64,000 nt of DNA from an uncultured Eubacteriales bacterium (GCA_900315315.1 OMYT01000026.1:1-64000); one strand, 5' to 3'; counted from the first letter of the stretch, positions 52,381-61,209 are shown. Translations and numbers: made by a program. Notes: generated by a model not told the origin, from the sequence alone.

Positions 52381-55178
52381 GGTTTTGTAATGACTATAGA
52401 TGCGTTTTCGTCAGAAAACATCTTATTGCAAACTGTACATATCCAGAATTCTTCATACCCTTCTTCTGCGCATGTTGCGTCTTTGCTCTCTGTATACTGC
52501 AATGAATGACCGCGGCTCCCATAATGTATACTTGCATTTAAAAGATTTGTGTTGTAGGAGTCTATATTAATATCAGCCCATTTGGCTTGTGAACCAGTAT
52601 AAAAAACATCTTTAAGAAGGGGACAGTTTGTAAAGGCAAACCTGCCAATCGATACAATACTGTCCGGAAGAATAATGCTTTTCAGGCTTTTACAATATCC
52701 GAAAGCATCCTGTTCGATTTGCGTAACGCTATCGGGAATCGCCACATCGGTCAGACTATAGCAACCATTAAAAGTATATTTTTCTATTACGGTTACACCG
52801 TCAGGAATTGATATGCACTTTAACTGTGTGCACTCAGAAAAAGCATATTCTCCAATATAGTTGACACTACTAGGAATCGTGATTTCTGCCAGCGCAGAAC
52901 AATCCCAGAATGAGTACTGGTTGATTGTCCTGACACCCTGCGGGATCAAAACACTTGCTATGCTTTTACAATTCCAGAAAGCATGTTTGCCAATACTGGT
53001 AACATTATCCGGGATCGTGATGCTGGTAATGCTTTTATCGACATTGCTGATTTCCAGACCGCTGACTTCATTTTCCGTAAAGAGATACTTCAGATCATAA
53101 ACGGTATCAGGAACCCGGAAAGAATAACCAGCACGACTAAGTGTTATTGCCGTAGCGCTGTCCAGTGGACAGTAGCGTACAGCATCGCATCCAGAGAAAA
53201 CCCCCGAACCGATTTCCGTAATATGATCATTCAACGTGATGTCTGTTATCTGATCACAATTGTAAAACGCCATGGATATGATAGCGGTTATGTCTTCCGG
53301 AACCGTAAATGATATAGTGTCATTGTCTACATCTGCTATTCCTTTTCCTGTAAGAGTGTCAGACTGATACAGGTAACGTATACTGTAGTTTAGGCCGGGT
53401 ACTCTGAAAGATTTATTGTTTTTCCCCAGAGTTTCTGCAGTTTCTGTTCCATCATTCGCGTAAATTCTCGCATCGCACGCATAAAATGCAAGAGTACCAA
53501 TATAACGGATGTGATCGGGAAGATAAATACTTTGTAATGCGGAGCATTCTCTAAATGCATCATAAGGAATCAGTGTAACACCAGAACCAAAGGAAGCAGA
53601 TGTGATGATATCACGGTATTTCTGCCATGGCAAATTCGCGTAGAAGTTTCCCGTTCCATCAACCGTAAGGACTCCTTCATCATCCAAGAACCAAGTTAGA
53701 TTTTCTCCACAAGCACCACCATCAACAAAATTGTAATGGATTGTTGCTTGCGTCAGCGCTGTATTTCCTTCACTAATCAAAATTGAATTCCATTCTTCTT
53801 CTGTTCCGCTGTAGTATACATCATTCAATTTATTACAGCCATAAAAAGCATTGATTGGAATACTAGTAACATTTGTTGGAATTGTTATGCTAACTAACTC
53901 CGAACAAAGAGCGAAGGCCGTATCTCCAATTTGAGTAACATTATCAGATATTATTACACTGGTTAATCTTTGACAATTGAAGAACGCATTGTTTCCAATG
54001 CTAGCAACGTCTCCTTCCAAAACTATTGATTTAATTAAATCTACTGTCCATGGAGCATTAGGCACCCATCTATTTGTGTTAGGAAAAGCTTTAAGATATT
54101 CATAATCACATATGAGGCGGTAATTATCCATTGTGCCATTACCATTAACAGTTAACACACCACTTTCACTTAATGTCCAAAGCAATTCATTTCCGCAATT
54201 GCCGCTATAGCTTGCTACAGGAGGCGCTAATTCGGGAGCAATAAAGGATTTACCGCATCTTGAACAAAACTTTCCTTCTGTCCAACCATATAGATTGCTG
54301 GTAGATGGTATCGCATCAATAATACATTCCTTATGCGTAATAGTATAAGTCTTTCCATTTGCTTCTGCCCATTGACGCAGATTGTCATTTGGTTGCGAAC
54401 ACCATACTTTGATACTTGTTAAATTGCTACAATCTTCAAAGGCGTTGCTTGAAATATACTCTATCCATGGTGAAAATGTTAGATCAATAAGATTTGTACA
54501 ATTGGCAAATGCGTAGTTATATAGATATATATCATTATATGGTAATTCTACAGTGGTAAGAGAAGTGCAATTAGCAAAAGCAGATGTCTCAATATAATGT
54601 ACGCTGTTTGGAAGGATAATATTCTCTAATTGATCACAATTAAAAAAAGCAGCTTCACCTATAACCGTAACATTTTCACTTATTGTTATACTTTTTATAT
54701 TACTCGGGCACCATATAAGCCTTTTGCCAGTATATAATTTGCCACTATATAGTATGCCATCCACCATTTGGTAACGTATACTATCCGAGTCAATAATGAT
54801 GTTCGATAGATTGTTGCTGCCAACAACGGCAAACCCACTGAAATCTTCTACGCTATCAGGAATTTGTATACTTGTAAGATTGCTTAGATCGTGAAAAGCA
54901 CGACTGGAAATGTTGGTTACACCATCGCATACTATTATAGAACGAATTGAAGACTCATGTGAATACCATGGTGGATTTACAACTGAATATAAATCAGTTC
55001 CCATATTTCCTGTGCCACTAATAGTCAACACTCCAGTATTATCAAGTGTCCAAGACAGGTTATTTCCTTCAGCACCAAAGTAACCACTATCAATTATCTC
55101 AGTAGAGGCAAAAACAATTATTGGCAACAAAGATAGAAGCAATCCGATTATTATTTTCAGAATAATCCGCTTCTTCAT
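51939..55178 (-). CDS. Large secreted BspA-like leucine-rich repeat protein, truncated by a frameshift
   Basis: A protein of 1079 residues. A signal peptide (MKKRIILKIIIGLLLSLLPIIVFA) is followed by three or more BspA LRR blocks, each opened by a strand like LSWTLDNTGVLTISGTGNM and filled with repeats such as IQIPDSVEDFSGFAV and TIPSSVNYIGEYAFSEC. The end carries Cys-rich modules (YWHCTKCGKYFTDAAAEHEIALAD; CEYSTYVEIPALGHDLEHHD), probably zinc- or disulfide-bound. The frame ends early at 51939; the rest continues as the fragment at 51323-51943. It is the largest cargo gene of the element and likely a surface adhesin. Confidence 0.75.
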   Translation of the reverse strand: MKKRIILKIIIGLLLSLLPIIVFASTEIIDSGYFGAEGNNLSWTLDNTGVLTISGTGNMGTDLYSVVNPPWYSHESSIRSIIVCDGVTNISSRAFHDLSNLTSIQIPDSVEDFSGFAVVGSNNLSNIIIDSDSIRYQMVDGILYSGKLYTGKRLIWCPSNIKSITISENVTVIGEAAFFNCDQLENIILPNSVHYIETSAFANCTSLTTVELPYNDIYLYNYAFANCTNLIDLTFSPWIEYISSNAFEDCSNLTSIKVWCSQPNDNLRQWAEANGKTYTITHKECIIDAIPSTSNLYGWTEGKFCSRCGKSFIAPELAPPVASYSGNCGNELLWTLSESGVLTVNGNGTMDNYRLICDYEYLKAFPNTNRWVPNAPWTVDLIKSIVLEGDVASIGNNAFFNCQRLTSVIISDNVTQIGDTAFALCSELVSITIPTNVTSIPINAFYGCNKLNDVYYSGTEEEWNSILISEGNTALTQATIHYNFVDGGACGENLTWFLDDEGVLTVDGTGNFYANLPWQKYRDIITSASFGSGVTLIPYDAFRECSALQSIYLPDHIRYIGTLAFYACDARIYANDGTETAETLGKNNKSFRVPGLNYSIRYLYQSDTLTGKGIADVDNDTISFTVPEDITAIISMAFYNCDQITDITLNDHITEIGSGVFSGCDAVRYCPLDSATAITLSRAGYSFRVPDTVYDLKYLFTENEVSGLEISNVDKSITSITIPDNVTSIGKHAFWNCKSIASVLIPQGVRTINQYSFWDCSALAEITIPSSVNYIGEYAFSECTQLKCISIPDGVTVIEKYTFNGCYSLTDVAIPDSVTQIEQDAFGYCKSLKSIILPDSIVSIGRFAFTNCPLLKDVFYTGSQAKWADINIDSYNTNLLNASIHYGSRGHSLQYTESKDATCAEEGYEEFWICTVCNKMFSDENASIVITKPVTVPVLGHDLEHHDAQAATCTEVGWNGYDTCNRDGCEYSTYVEIPALGHDLEHHDAQAATCITAGNIEYWHCTKCGKYFTDAAAEHEIALADTVIAATGHDAPMEHTDAVEETCITAGNTEYWHCSKCGKYFSDAAAEHEIALADT

Positions 55179-55400
55179 TCCAACAACCCCTTTTCATCCT
55201 TAAGTCTCATTATCACAGCATCAAGTTGTAATTACTTCCCTAAAGCAATCCGTTTCTTGTATGTTACCATACATCGTTGCCCCAAACAAGCCATAGATTG
55301 CTTCTTTATCAAGTATTATAAGGAAAAACTATGGATTACGCAAGCGCGTATACGCAAATTCGTACAATTCAATATCATCTCCCACAGAGGTGAGCATGAT

Positions 55401-55643
55401 TTGAATGTTAAACAAGCAACAGTCTCCCGTTTTCAGGAGATAATGGAGGAACGGAACATTCGCCCGAATGAACTTGCCAATCTGTCAGGCGTGACACCTT
55501 CAACGGTATACAGTATGTTGGATGAGCGCCGAAAAGAATTGAGCATCAACACCATCAAAAAACTCTGTGATGGTTTGGAAATAACACTTGGGGAGTTCTT
55601 CAGTACTGAACTGTTTGATAATTTGGAGCAGGAAATCAAGTAA
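55401..55643 (+). CDS. XRE-family DNA-binding protein
   Basis: A protein of 80 residues with helix-turn-helix sequence RFQEIMEERNIRPNELANLSGVTPSTVYSML and NTIKKLCDGLEITLGEFF, typical of Cro/C1 regulators. The start is TTG at 55401, with GAGGTGAG 6 bases upstream. It lies about 220 bases from the start of the divergent BspA-like gene, and may regulate the right-end genes. Confidence 0.8.
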   Translation: MNVKQATVSRFQEIMEERNIRPNELANLSGVTPSTVYSMLDERRKELSINTIKKLCDGLEITLGEFFSTELFDNLEQEIK

Positions 55644-55729
55644 AAAAGTTGGAATCTGAAAGAAAAAAACTGAATTTGGCAGTAAACAAATCACTTTCTT
55701 TATGCAGGAAATGCAGGGAGGTGATTTTT

Positions 55730-56017
55730 TTGAATACATTCGCAGAAACCGAATTAACGCTAAGGACGGCCATGAATCTGTCCGATAACAGCGTAAAGCA
55801 GATTGCGGCCGCATCAGGTATAAAGCCAAGCCGCCTTTATAAATGGAAAACGACAGATGGACATCTGTCACCAGAGAAAGCAGACGCACTATTGCTTTAC
55901 TTCTTGGAAAATGAGCCCAAGGCAATAGTAGCGGCCATTTTCTTGAATTATGTACTGGAAATACTATATAACTATCTTTCTTCTTCAACTGAAGAGGAAG
56001 TAGCAGAGGAGGACTGA
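55730..56017 (+). CDS. Helix-turn-helix-like protein
   Basis: A protein of 95 residues starting at TTG 55730, with GGGAGGTG 6 bases upstream. MNLSDNSVKQIAAASGIKPSRLYKWKTTDGHLSPEKADALLLYF reads as a helix-turn-helix. A hydrophobic helix (AIVAAIFLNYVLEILYNYL) and an acidic tail (SSSTEEEVAEED) follow. The function is unknown; it is close upstream of the next gene (4 bases). Confidence 0.65.
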   Translation: MNTFAETELTLRTAMNLSDNSVKQIAAASGIKPSRLYKWKTTDGHLSPEKADALLLYFLENEPKAIVAAIFLNYVLEILYNYLSSSTEEEVAEED

Positions 56018-56021
56018 GAAC

Positions 56022-56264
56022 ATGACGAGTTATTTTGAAAGGGAAAAAGAAAGAATCAATGCGAGAACAGCTCACGAATTCCACAAGGTTGAATTCCGTG
56101 AAATGGCGGCAAAAATGATTCAGGATGCATTGGCACAGCATGATTAGGAAATGCAATTAAACATACAAACCATGCTAAATGGCAGACCAGTATCAATGCC
56201 GGGTTTAGTCAATGAGATAAAGCGGCAAATCATTACTGGATTGCAAAAAGCATTCCGAAGATGA
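56022..56264 (+). CDS. Small element protein with an in-frame TAG at codon 42
   Basis: The frame of 81 codons starts at ATG 56022, 9 bases after GGAGG and 4 bases after the preceding stop. Residues 1-41 (MTSYFEREKERINARTAHEF, onward to MIQDALAQHD) are followed by TAG (56145-56147) and 38 more coding-like residues (EMQLNIQTMLNGRPVSMPGL, then VNEIKRQIITGLQKAFRR) to TGA. Both halves have helical, charged composition and no other frame competes. The family is not recognised. Read through, the product is 80 residues. Confidence 0.55.
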
Positions 56265-56496
56265 TTGTTTGTTGTAGAAAAGATGCCTAAAGGTGTGTTA
56301 TAATCAATCAATCTTACGGAAAGTTGCAGAGAGATGCTATATAACAATGGATAGTTGTTCACTGTTGACCAAACTGAAGTAAATGCAGATGATTGGGGTG
56401 TTAGCCGATATGAAAAGTGATTCCTTGAGAACCGAGATTATACGACTGAAGTTGCATAAATATAGATTTTTCAAGGCTTCCGGGGTTCTTGTGATG

Positions 56497-56534
56497 AGTG
56501 TTGGGGTCAGGAGTTCGAATCTCCTATGCTCCAC
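56497..56534 (+). repeat. Right attachment site repeat (attR)
   Basis: 38 bases identical to 43322-43359: the displaced original 3' half of tRNA-Ala. Bases 56265-56496 to its left hold no gene that I can see. Confidence 0.9.
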
Positions 56535-56539
56535 GGGAA

Positions 56540-56577
56540 AACCCGGGATCACCTTATGAAGTGGTTCCGGGTTTTGT
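56540..56577 (+). terminator. Original terminator of the tRNA-Ala gene
   Basis: 13-bp arms AACCCGGGATCAC and GTGGTTCCGGGTT (with G-U pairs) then TTG. It follows attR as expected for the chromosomal tRNA terminator. Confidence 0.7.
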
Positions 56578-56743
56578 ATTTGGCGAAATACGTTTAATTG
56601 CTTCAAACAGAAAAAACTCGGGAATAGATTATTGTCGGAAATCATGGTGGATTTTCCGCACAAAATATGATACTATGCAGGTGACATCCAAGAGAAATGA
56701 ATAAGCATATCACGCAAAGAAATAAACAGGGGTTGAGAAGTGT

Positions 56744-58393
56744 ATGGACAAAAAAGATCTATTCAAACCGTATGACGGGGAAGGCAAATACATCTTTGTC
56801 AGCTATAGGCATACCGATTCCGCATTGGTATATGATATTATCACAGCTTTTCATAAAAGGGGATACAGACTTTGGCATGACGAAGGGATCCCGAGCGGCG
56901 CTGAGTTCACGAAGCATCTTGCAAATAAAGTGAAAGAATGCGAGGTCTTTTTTTGCTTCTTATCTCCGGAATATGTTGAAGCAGAATACTGTATGAAAGA
57001 ATTGCACTTTGCATTTAAGAAAAAGCGCAGAGTTATTCCAATTATGCTTAAAAAGTTTGATCTGCCGGATGATGTAGAATTTGAGTTGTCAACGACTAAT
57101 TGGGATCGCTTTTATGAGTTTAGTACTATTGAACAATTTGTGGATAAGGTGACTGATAAGGACGCGGAATATCTCGATCCGTGCAAGGATGGTAACGTAG
57201 AACCGACTCTATCACATCCTCCAACCACTAAGAAATGGATTCCGATTATTATAGCGATTGCTGTAGTTGTTGTATTAGGTATCGCTGCAGCGTTCCTGCT
57301 GACAAGGCCGAAACAGGAGGAACCGTCGACGCCTAATGATCCGGTTACGGAAACCGTAACGGAGGAGAAAGCACCTGCTACGGAAACCGCCGCGACGGAG
57401 GAACCGGCGGAGCCGACAGCGACGGAAGCTCCGTTACCGACGGTGAAGCCGGAGGAACTTTCCGAGTCCGGGCAAAAAGCGCTGAAGTATCTTTCCGGGC
57501 GTGTGGAAGCCGGCTGTCCGCTTTCTGTCTACGACCGGGCGGGCGCGGATGAGCCCGACAACGTCTATGACAACGCAGTGGCTGCCCTGGCCCTGCTGTC
57601 AGATCTCAGGAAGCATTCAAACCACAGCGACGCGAACGTCCGGAAGATTCTGGACTCCCTGGTCGAACGGGTGAATGACGGTTCGATCTTTACGGGGGAG
57701 ACCGGGACAAGGAGCCTGGCCGCGGCCGCGGTGGCCTTCATGCAGTTTGACAAGGTCAAGCCGGTTACATCCTATATTAAGGCAGCGCAGAAGATCCTGG
57801 ATCAGGTTCTGGAAACCCGCGGAAACAGCGCGGGCGGGTTCAACCGCAGCGCGGGCACGAATGTCCGATCCACGGAGGACAACCTCTGGCTGTATACGGC
57901 TTTCGGGATGCTCTCTTCCCGGACCGGCAACCTTCCATATGCAGAGGGAGCCGAGAGCGCGAAAAAATATGTCCGGTCCATGATGCCGGAAGGCGGAACA
58001 TTCTTCCTGGCAGGGGATGAAAGCGGAGAACTGCTTTCCGTCCGGACCCAGGCCCTGGCAGCCCTCGCGCTGCAGGACGGCACAGGCATTCCTGCCGCGG
58101 ACGCACTGCGCAGGAACGGCGGGTTCCCGCCGGACGACCGGTACTCCGATGGCATCAGCACGGAGGATACGCTCCTGATGGCGCTTGCCTTCCGGGCCTT
58201 CGGCATGGAAGAGAAGGCAGCCCAGGCCATGGCCGCGGCATACGGGCTGCAGCGGGAAAACGGCGGCGTTCCGGAGGCGGATACGGCGGACCTGACCGAC
58301 GGGCAGGGCAGGACTTATTCATTCGCCGCGAAGACATCCGCGGCCGGCTGGTACACTATGGCGGCGGACGGGGATAATCCGCTGAATCCCTGA
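56744..58393 (+). CDS. TIR-domain protein with membrane anchor and extracellular alpha-toroid domain
   Basis: A protein of 549 residues. The TIR domain (about 15-150) has YIFVSYRHTDS, WHDEGIPSGAEF, FCFLSPEYVEAEYCMKELHFAF (candidate catalytic Glu86) and RRVIPIML. One membrane helix spans about 166-188 (IPIIIAIAVVVVLGIAAAFLL). A Thr/Glu/Pro linker (about 190-245) leads to an outer domain (about 245-549) with repeated helices (NVYDNAVAALALLSDL; RSLAAAAVAFMQF; STEDNLWLYTAFGML) of the alpha/alpha-toroid kind. Base composition changes from AT-rich to GC-rich near 57310. The TIR half probably consumes NAD or signals when the outer domain senses a ligand; this is an inference. Confidence 0.8.
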   Translation: MDKKDLFKPYDGEGKYIFVSYRHTDSALVYDIITAFHKRGYRLWHDEGIPSGAEFTKHLANKVKECEVFFCFLSPEYVEAEYCMKELHFAFKKKRRVIPIMLKKFDLPDDVEFELSTTNWDRFYEFSTIEQFVDKVTDKDAEYLDPCKDGNVEPTLSHPPTTKKWIPIIIAIAVVVVLGIAAAFLLTRPKQEEPSTPNDPVTETVTEEKAPATETAATEEPAEPTATEAPLPTVKPEELSESGQKALKYLSGRVEAGCPLSVYDRAGADEPDNVYDNAVAALALLSDLRKHSNHSDANVRKILDSLVERVNDGSIFTGETGTRSLAAAAVAFMQFDKVKPVTSYIKAAQKILDQVLETRGNSAGGFNRSAGTNVRSTEDNLWLYTAFGMLSSRTGNLPYAEGAESAKKYVRSMMPEGGTFFLAGDESGELLSVRTQALAALALQDGTGIPAADALRRNGGFPPDDRYSDGISTEDTLLMALAFRAFGMEEKAAQAMAAAYGLQRENGGVPEADTADLTDGQGRTYSFAAKTSAAGWYTMAADGDNPLNP

Positions 58394-58468
58394 CCGGAAC
58401 CGGAATGGCGGAAACGATCGGAGAGAAATATGTTGGCTTTAACCATATAAGAATAGGAGGAATCAGTA

Positions 58469-59653
58469 ATGCGTATCGGAAAAACGGTAAAAATCCTGGC
58501 TGTTGTCCTGGCGGCTATCCTTGTGCTGGCCCTGATCCCCGCCGCGGGAGCGGAAGGCGGGCATGAACAGGCAAAAGCCGCCGCGGCTGAATACCTGAAA
58601 AAGGCTGTGGCGAAGAACTGCCCGATCCAGACCTATGAAACGGATGATCCCCTGATCTCCACGGCATCCTATACCTATGAAAGTGCTCTGGCGGCGCTGG
58701 CCCTGATGTCGGAAGGGGACGACGAGGACGCGGCGAAGATCCTGGATGCCATGGTGGCCGGAATGCAGTTGGACGATGAAAATTTTCAGGACCGCTTCCG
58801 GAACGCGCATATGGTCAATGAAGCGAAGGGCCTGCCGGGATACTGGAACAATGATATGGGCCAGTGGCTGCAGGATGCCTATCAGGTGGGGACGGGCACG
58901 AAGAGCAGCGCGGCGGCGGCCGTGGCGCTGCTGACTTATCATGCTGCGCATCCCAACGATGATTACCTGACCACTGCGGAAAAGGGCATTCAGTGGGTCT
59001 TGGACAACTGTCAGGACGGGAACCCGGGCTTTACCGCCGGCTATACGGGGTGGAAGTATACCGGCAATGAAGATGATGCCACCGATTTGACATACAAGGC
59101 TACGTCGGACAACCTCTGGATGGCGGCGGCCTGCCGGATGCTGGCCGAGGCCACCGGATTCGACAAATACAGCGAGGCGGAAGCTTCCGCACTGAAGTTT
59201 GTGAAGGAGAACATGTACTCCTCCGGGGACAGCCGCTTTTTCCAGGGAACAAAGGAAGACGGGGTGACGCCGTCAGCCAATCTGATCATGACGGACGTAC
59301 AGGTGCTGGCGGAATTGTGCATGGGTGATGATTCCGGGATGGACAACATTGAGAAATGCCTCGCTGCCGACGGCGGCTATGCATATGACAATGCCTTTAC
59401 CGACGGGTCTGTGCTCGAGAATACCGCCATGGCGGCTCTCGCCCTGAACCGGATCGGAGAGAAGGAAAAGGCCGAGGCAGCCCTGGCGATGATGGAAGGG
59501 ACACAGCTGTCCTCCGGCGCATTCCCCCAAGCCAGCATTCCCGAACTGAAAACGGGTGAAAAGGATACCGTTTTCAGGGACTGGCCTTCCGTCGGGCCCT
59601 GCGCGTGGTTCATCCTCGCCGTAAACGGAACGAATCCGCTTCAGGGGAAATAA
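58469..59653 (+). CDS. Secreted alpha-toroid protein, paralogue of the TIR protein's outer domain
   Basis: A protein of 394 residues with a signal peptide (residues 1-28, ending AGA). It aligns with the outer half of the TIR protein: NCPIQTYETDDPLISTASYTYESALAALAL here against CPLSVYDRAGADEPDNVYDNAVAALAL there, ATSDNLWMAAACRMLAEATG against STEDNLWLYTAFGMLSSRTG, and WFILAVNGTNPLQ against WYTMAADGDNPLN. It resembles prenyltransferase/squalene cyclase-type alpha-toroids without a visible active site. AGGAGG precedes the start. It may compete for or present the same ligand as the TIR sensor. Confidence 0.7.
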   Translation: MRIGKTVKILAVVLAAILVLALIPAAGAEGGHEQAKAAAAEYLKKAVAKNCPIQTYETDDPLISTASYTYESALAALALMSEGDDEDAAKILDAMVAGMQLDDENFQDRFRNAHMVNEAKGLPGYWNNDMGQWLQDAYQVGTGTKSSAAAAVALLTYHAAHPNDDYLTTAEKGIQWVLDNCQDGNPGFTAGYTGWKYTGNEDDATDLTYKATSDNLWMAAACRMLAEATGFDKYSEAEASALKFVKENMYSSGDSRFFQGTKEDGVTPSANLIMTDVQVLAELCMGDDSGMDNIEKCLAADGGYAYDNAFTDGSVLENTAMAALALNRIGEKEKAEAALAMMEGTQLSSGAFPQASIPELKTGEKDTVFRDWPSVGPCAWFILAVNGTNPLQGK

Positions 59654-59657
59654 GAGG

Positions 59658-61169
59658 ATGAGCGAAACTTTCCTGAATCCTCCTGTTCCCGAATGGTTTT
59701 CCCGGCTTTTCTATCTGACACGGATCCGGATTGCCGCGGAAAAAAAGATCGTGGATGAAAAGCGATATTTTGACGTAATGACGGCGGATCCGATAGAGGA
59801 GGTCCGGCGGAGAGCCGTGTGCCGCCTGACGGACCAGGCGCTGCTCCGGCAGGCCGCGGAGCGGGATCCGAAGGAGACTGTGCGCGCGGAGGCTGCGAAA
59901 AGGCTGACGGATCAGGAATACCTGTTCCACATGCTGTTCAGCGATCCGTCCGATGATGTACGGATTGCCGCGAGCATGGCGCTGACAGACGATGATCTCT
60001 GCTTCCGGACCGCTATGAGTCATCCGATTCCCGCCGTATGCGTCAACGCCATGAAACAGATCGGGGACCAGCAGCTGCTTGCCCGGATCCTGACGGAATC
60101 GGAGGACAGGGAGCTTCGCCGGGAGACAGCGCTAGCGATTACCGATCCGGCGGTGGCAAAGGAACTGGTTCAGGGGATGCCGTCGGACCACGAGGACTTC
60201 CCGACGCCGCGGGTATTCCTGATTTCTGCGATCGATGACCAGGATATGCTCACGGAACTTGCGCTGAACGACCCGGACTATAAGGCGCGCCGGGCTGCGG
60301 CGGCCCGCGTGACGGCCCCGGAAGTGCTGATGAGGATCATCCGGGATGAGACGGAATACGACGTGGTCCGGGCGGCTGCCGCAGGGCAGATCAGAGACCA
60401 GGAAACGCTCCGGGACCTGGCGGATACCTATTACCATAAGCTTGCGCCGTATGACATCGGCGAAGAAGCGCTGAAGCATATTGAGGATCAGGCGTACCTG
60501 AAGTCCGTGGCGGAGGATTACTGCCTGATGCACTGCCTGCGGGAGGCCGCGGCAACGCATGTGACGGATCAGGAGATCCTCTTCGACTGGGCGATGAATG
60601 CCAACTACGATATATTGCACGATATCGGCCTTGCCGGAATTGCCGTGCGGCAGCTGACAGTGCCGGAGTATCTGGCAAGGACCGCCGCTGCCCGCGTGGA
60701 CGAGGCCGATCTTTCGGAACGGGCGATTGAGCGTCTTCATGATGATCAGTGGCTGCTCTGGGTCATGGCGGAACTCGGAAAACGGGAGGATGCCCTGGAT
60801 GACTACTGGATCCGCAGCCTCAGGTGTGCTGCTGCGGGCAACGTCGGAAATGCGGCGCTGCTGGTGGAGCCGGCGCTGAACGAATGCAACGATGAATATG
60901 ATATCCTTGAAAGCATGGAACTGGAATGCATCCGCTCCATCGCGGAGGATCCTTCCGCGATGCATGAGTACGCGAGCCGCATGACCAACCCGGACGCATG
61001 GGTTTACGCAGAAGATCTCACACTGAACTGCTATGGCCTGGAGGGCTTTCTGGAGAATCCGAAAGTAACCGAATCGGAAAGAGAAACAGTGCTGAAAAAA
61101 ATCAACCGCCTGAACCGCCTGAATGAGATCGGAATGGCGGACGAACAGCACAGAAAAAATGCCGGGTAA
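59658..61169 (+). CDS. HEAT-like repeat protein
   Basis: A protein of 503 residues built of about fifteen repeats of roughly 25-30 residues with a conserved xTDQxxL motif: VCRLTDQALLRQAA, AKRLTDQEYLFHML, AARVTAPEVLMRII, AAGQIRDQETLRDLA, AATHVTDQEILFDWA. This is a right-handed superhelix of the HEAT/armadillo type used for protein or RNA binding. No signal peptide is seen, so it is cytosolic. The ATG is 4 bases after the stop of the toroid gene, so TIR, toroid and HEAT genes form one likely unit. Confidence 0.7.
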   Translation: MSETFLNPPVPEWFSRLFYLTRIRIAAEKKIVDEKRYFDVMTADPIEEVRRRAVCRLTDQALLRQAAERDPKETVRAEAAKRLTDQEYLFHMLFSDPSDDVRIAASMALTDDDLCFRTAMSHPIPAVCVNAMKQIGDQQLLARILTESEDRELRRETALAITDPAVAKELVQGMPSDHEDFPTPRVFLISAIDDQDMLTELALNDPDYKARRAAAARVTAPEVLMRIIRDETEYDVVRAAAAGQIRDQETLRDLADTYYHKLAPYDIGEEALKHIEDQAYLKSVAEDYCLMHCLREAAATHVTDQEILFDWAMNANYDILHDIGLAGIAVRQLTVPEYLARTAAARVDEADLSERAIERLHDDQWLLWVMAELGKREDALDDYWIRSLRCAAAGNVGNAALLVEPALNECNDEYDILESMELECIRSIAEDPSAMHEYASRMTNPDAWVYAEDLTLNCYGLEGFLENPKVTESERETVLKKINRLNRLNEIGMADEQHRKNAG

Positions 61170-61209
61170 TCTATTCTCGTAAAAACGGAACGGGAGGGAA
61201 ACAGAAAGT

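Larger units (their letters stand above)
43322..56534. mobile_element. Integrative element in tRNA-Ala, about 13.2 kb
   Basis: The element is bounded by a perfect 38-bp direct repeat of the tRNA 3' half and has an integrase next to the left end, reading towards it. It is visibly AT-richer than the flanks. The order from the left: integrase, direct-repeat region, two paralogous genes, a small gene coupled to an SF2 helicase-like gene, a small TAG-interrupted gene, a repressor/ArdC/resolvase module, a BspA-like cargo gene and three small right-end genes. No relaxase, type IV secretion, capsid or terminase gene is visible, so it is an integrative or mobilizable element or phage satellite rather than a self-transmissible one. 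Confidence 0.88.

Noticed and set aside
43322..56534. A self-transmissible conjugative element or a complete prophage
   Set aside because: No relaxase, coupling protein, type IV secretion, capsid, portal, terminase or lysis gene can be found.
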